Source: Cliona cf. orientalis
Lineage: Eukaryota > Porifera > Demospongiae > Clionaida > Clionaidae
Length of the DNA: 64,000 bases
Direction of reading: 5' to 3'
Assembly (NCBI GenBank): GCA_963930775.1
Contig: OZ005704.1
Location: 5,518,001 to 5,582,000 of the forward strand
The notes under the pieces are model-generated. The model made no database searches. It was not told where the DNA came from and saw nothing but the letters and a program-made list of their open reading frames with translations. How positions within the stretch are numbered: the stretch's first letter is position 1; each line of letters starts with the position of its first letter. The position numbers were made by a program, and so were the translations under genes. Of the stretch, positions 62,058 to 64,000 are shown piece by piece.

Positions 62058-64000
62058 ATGTCTATGGAGCAGTCTGAAGCTGTAGAGAAGTTTGTAGAGA
62101 GGATCAAGCAAAAGTACACTGAGAGACGGCTGAACTGTGAGAAACAGTGGCCTCCGTGTAAATCAGAAAAATTGGTCAGGCTAGAACTAGTTGAAAGGGG
62201 AAAAAGAGAGGGTTACTCTGCCGGCCAAACAAGGGGGAGAGATAATGAGACTGTCAAGCGAAGCCCTTTAGCTTATTCAGATATCTTGAAGGCTAAGGAT
62301 GGTAAGAGGACAGTGAGAAAGGTCCTTGTAGAAGGTGATGCTGGAATAGGCAAGACCACTCTCTGTACAGCTCTCTCTGAGGACTGGGGAGACAAATTAA
62401 TATTCAGTGAAGAATTCGATATTCTACTCTTATTGCATCTTCGCCGGAAGCGAATAGCTTCAGCTGGCTCTCTCCTAGATTTGCTTAGGCTTCTACACTC
62501 TAGTTCTGAAATCTGTGAGTTAGTGGCTAAATATATTGAGAATCAGAATGAAGGCAAGGTGCTTATCATTGCTGATGGCTGGGATGAGCTTAGTGCTGAG
62601 GATCGTAGTGAAGGGTCATTTTTATATGATCTCCTGTTTGGTGAGTGTTACTCACTGTCTGTTATAGTGACATCCAGGCCTTATGTCTCTGCTCCGCTTC
62701 ACAAATGTCGATGCATCGATCGATTCGTCGAAGTTCATGGCTTTAGTAAGGATAACATCAAAGAGTTCATCCAGTGTGAGCTTGCCAGTGATGTGGATAA
62801 GGGTAGTGGTCTCTTAGAGCAATTGGAGGGTAACCCACTAATTGAGAGTGTGTGTAGTGTTCCCCTCAACTGTGCCATTATCTGTCATTTGTGGCCCCAT
62901 TTTGAGGGAGCTCTTCCCACCACCATGTCAGAGCTCTACACAAAGATCATTTTGAATGTCATTTTGCGTAATATAATATGCAAAAAACCTGAATATGAAA
63001 ATATTTCTGCTTTGTCTCATTTTGATGCTTTGCCAGATAGCTTGCAGCAACCATGGTCACTTCTGTGTGAGATAGCATTTCAAACACTATCAAAAGATAG
63101 AATTGTCTTTTCGTATGAAGACTTAAACATAAAATTTCCAAATTTATCCTCGGGTAGTGAAGTATTTAGCTTTGGTTTGCTTCAGTCTGCTGAATCTATT
63201 TTGGTAGATGGTCATGGAGTATCATTTCATTTTCTCCATCTGACCTTTCAGGAGTACCTTGCTGCCCTGTACATTGTGAGGCAGCCAACAGACAAACAGC
63301 TTCAGCTCTGTCAGTCGTATGCTGGGTCAGTGCGCTTTGATATGGTCTGGAGATTCTTCTTTGGTATCAAATTTGTCATCTGTAAGCAAGCAGTTGACTT
63401 AAGGGTACTAACTGCATTCCTGAACAAGTACAGGTCAAGGCATCACTATGAGCTGCTATTTTGCCATTTTACTCTCGAAGCCAATCAGAGTAATGTAAAC
63501 ACTCTAATTGCGTCAAAAATTATTAGTTATGATGTTAAGTTTCTTGCTCGCACTGCTTTTGACTCTGCTGCTGTTATTCATGTTTTAGCAAATCTTCGGA
63601 ATTGTAGTGATATTAATATGGATCTCAGTAACTGTGGCCTGGGAGATAAACAAATTGCAGCATTAACGTCTGCTTTGGCTGATGAACACAGAATGTTGCA
63701 TGTAAAGAGCCTGACCCTCAGTGCATGTAGTAATAAGTTAAGTGACCAGAACTTAGCTGATCTCTTTGATGGAGCATCACCTGCTTTTAATCAATCTCTG
63801 TGGTATGTCGATCTATGCAAGAATAATAATACTATTGGTCCAAAAACTATTAATTCACTAACAAGGGTACTAGCTGAATCACTCTTAGTGGCTAGTGAAT
63901 TAGATGATTATGATGAATGGGAGTTCGAAGAGTATACAAGTCTTAATCTAGCTGAAACTTCTCTTGGAGTAGATGGTGTTAGAGCACTAGCAGATGCACT
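62058..64000 (+). CDS. Second NACHT-LRR receptor gene, paralogue of 50823 (3' end outside window)
   Basis: ATG 62058 (MSMEQSEAVEKFVERIKQKY) opens a frame of 647 codons with no stop before the window end. It is collinear with exon 1 of the first gene, with high identity. It has Walker A GDAGIGKTT, Walker B GKVLIIADGWDEL, VIVTSRP, FHFLHLTFQEYLAAL, then LRRs (LSNCGLGDKQIAAL). Starting at the second ATG (62064) would match the first gene's start. In the LRR region the first gene's Asp-run (about 52670) is replaced by ELDDYDEWEFEEY. Whether it also ends in hinge and protease exons cannot be seen. Intact as far as it goes. Confidence 0.9.
   Translation, partial: MSMEQSEAVEKFVERIKQKYTERRLNCEKQWPPCKSEKLVRLELVERGKREGYSAGQTRGRDNETVKRSPLAYSDILKAKDGKRTVRKVLVEGDAGIGKTTLCTALSEDWGDKLIFSEEFDILLLLHLRRKRIASAGSLLDLLRLLHSSSEICELVAKYIENQNEGKVLIIADGWDELSAEDRSEGSFLYDLLFGECYSLSVIVTSRPYVSAPLHKCRCIDRFVEVHGFSKDNIKEFIQCELASDVDKGSGLLEQLEGNPLIESVCSVPLNCAIICHLWPHFEGALPTTMSELYTKIILNVILRNIICKKPEYENISALSHFDALPDSLQQPWSLLCEIAFQTLSKDRIVFSYEDLNIKFPNLSSGSEVFSFGLLQSAESILVDGHGVSFHFLHLTFQEYLAALYIVRQPTDKQLQLCQSYAGSVRFDMVWRFFFGIKFVICKQAVDLRVLTAFLNKYRSRHHYELLFCHFTLEANQSNVNTLIASKIISYDVKFLARTAFDSAAVIHVLANLRNCSDINMDLSNCGLGDKQIAALTSALADEHRMLHVKSLTLSACSNKLSDQNLADLFDGASPAFNQSLWYVDLCKNNNTIGPKTINSLTRVLAESLLVASELDDYDEWEFEEYTSLNLAETSLGVDGVRALADA

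Overview
The window is metazoan nuclear DNA. It carries intron-rich genes with GT-AG introns (mostly 40-1,000 bp), about 60% A+T by eye, dense short inverted-repeat transposons, and animal gene families (LRRK-type Roco kinase, CHP, ABCC4, KIF6, NACHT-LRR receptors). The expanded NACHT-LRR genes with death-fold-like modules and the compact introns fit a sponge (demosponge). That lineage call is inference.

Layout. 1-2.6 kb: 3' end of a Roco/LRRK-like kinase with a propeller-like region, plus a probable PB1/ubiquitin-like last exon. 2.9-11.3 kb (minus): ABCC4-like transporter copy 1, with two frameshifts around its second ATPase domain. 11.37-13.8 kb (plus): intact eight-exon calcineurin-B-homologous protein (CHP), head-to-head with copy 1 across about 100 bp. 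14.2-18.9 kb: a stack of nested inverted-repeat elements. 19.1-29.8 kb and 30.6-38.5 kb (plus): ABCC4-like copies 2 and 3, both apparently intact; copy 3 resolves into 26 exons and 1,329 codons with consistent phases. 38.7-47.7 kb (plus): a complete 25-exon kinesin-9 family gene (KIF6-like, 1,031 aa), with a decayed DIRS-like retroelement in one intron. 47.9-50.2 kb: a minus-strand terminal exon, a decayed OB-fold/zinc-ribbon gene and a duplicated gene tail. 50.8-58.3 kb (plus): the most interesting locus, a 15-exon gene whose phases chain without a break. It joins NACHT, leucine-rich repeats, a duplicated acidic/death-fold-like hinge and a C-terminal subtilisin-type protease with all catalytic residues (1,784 aa). 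58.4-61.5 kb: duplicated fragments of a DCAF6-like WD40 gene sharing one nonsense codon. 62.06 kb to the window end: a second, highly similar NACHT-LRR gene, cut by the window edge.

How the parts relate. The ABCC block arose by duplication: copy 3 carries in front of it a second copy of the CHP 3' flank, lacking the nested transposon stack, so it serves as a partial empty-site record. Many introns hold short elements ending in CCGTA...TACGG and flanked by TA. In two or three places a paralogous copy shows the site without the element. The NACHT-LRR locus also grew by duplication, at the scale of the whole receptor with its DCAF6-like flank and at the scale of a 1.1-1.5 kb multi-exon hinge module.

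Limits: all calls come from reading and hand translation. Exon boundaries were chosen by splice consensus, phase and family similarity, without transcripts or database searches.
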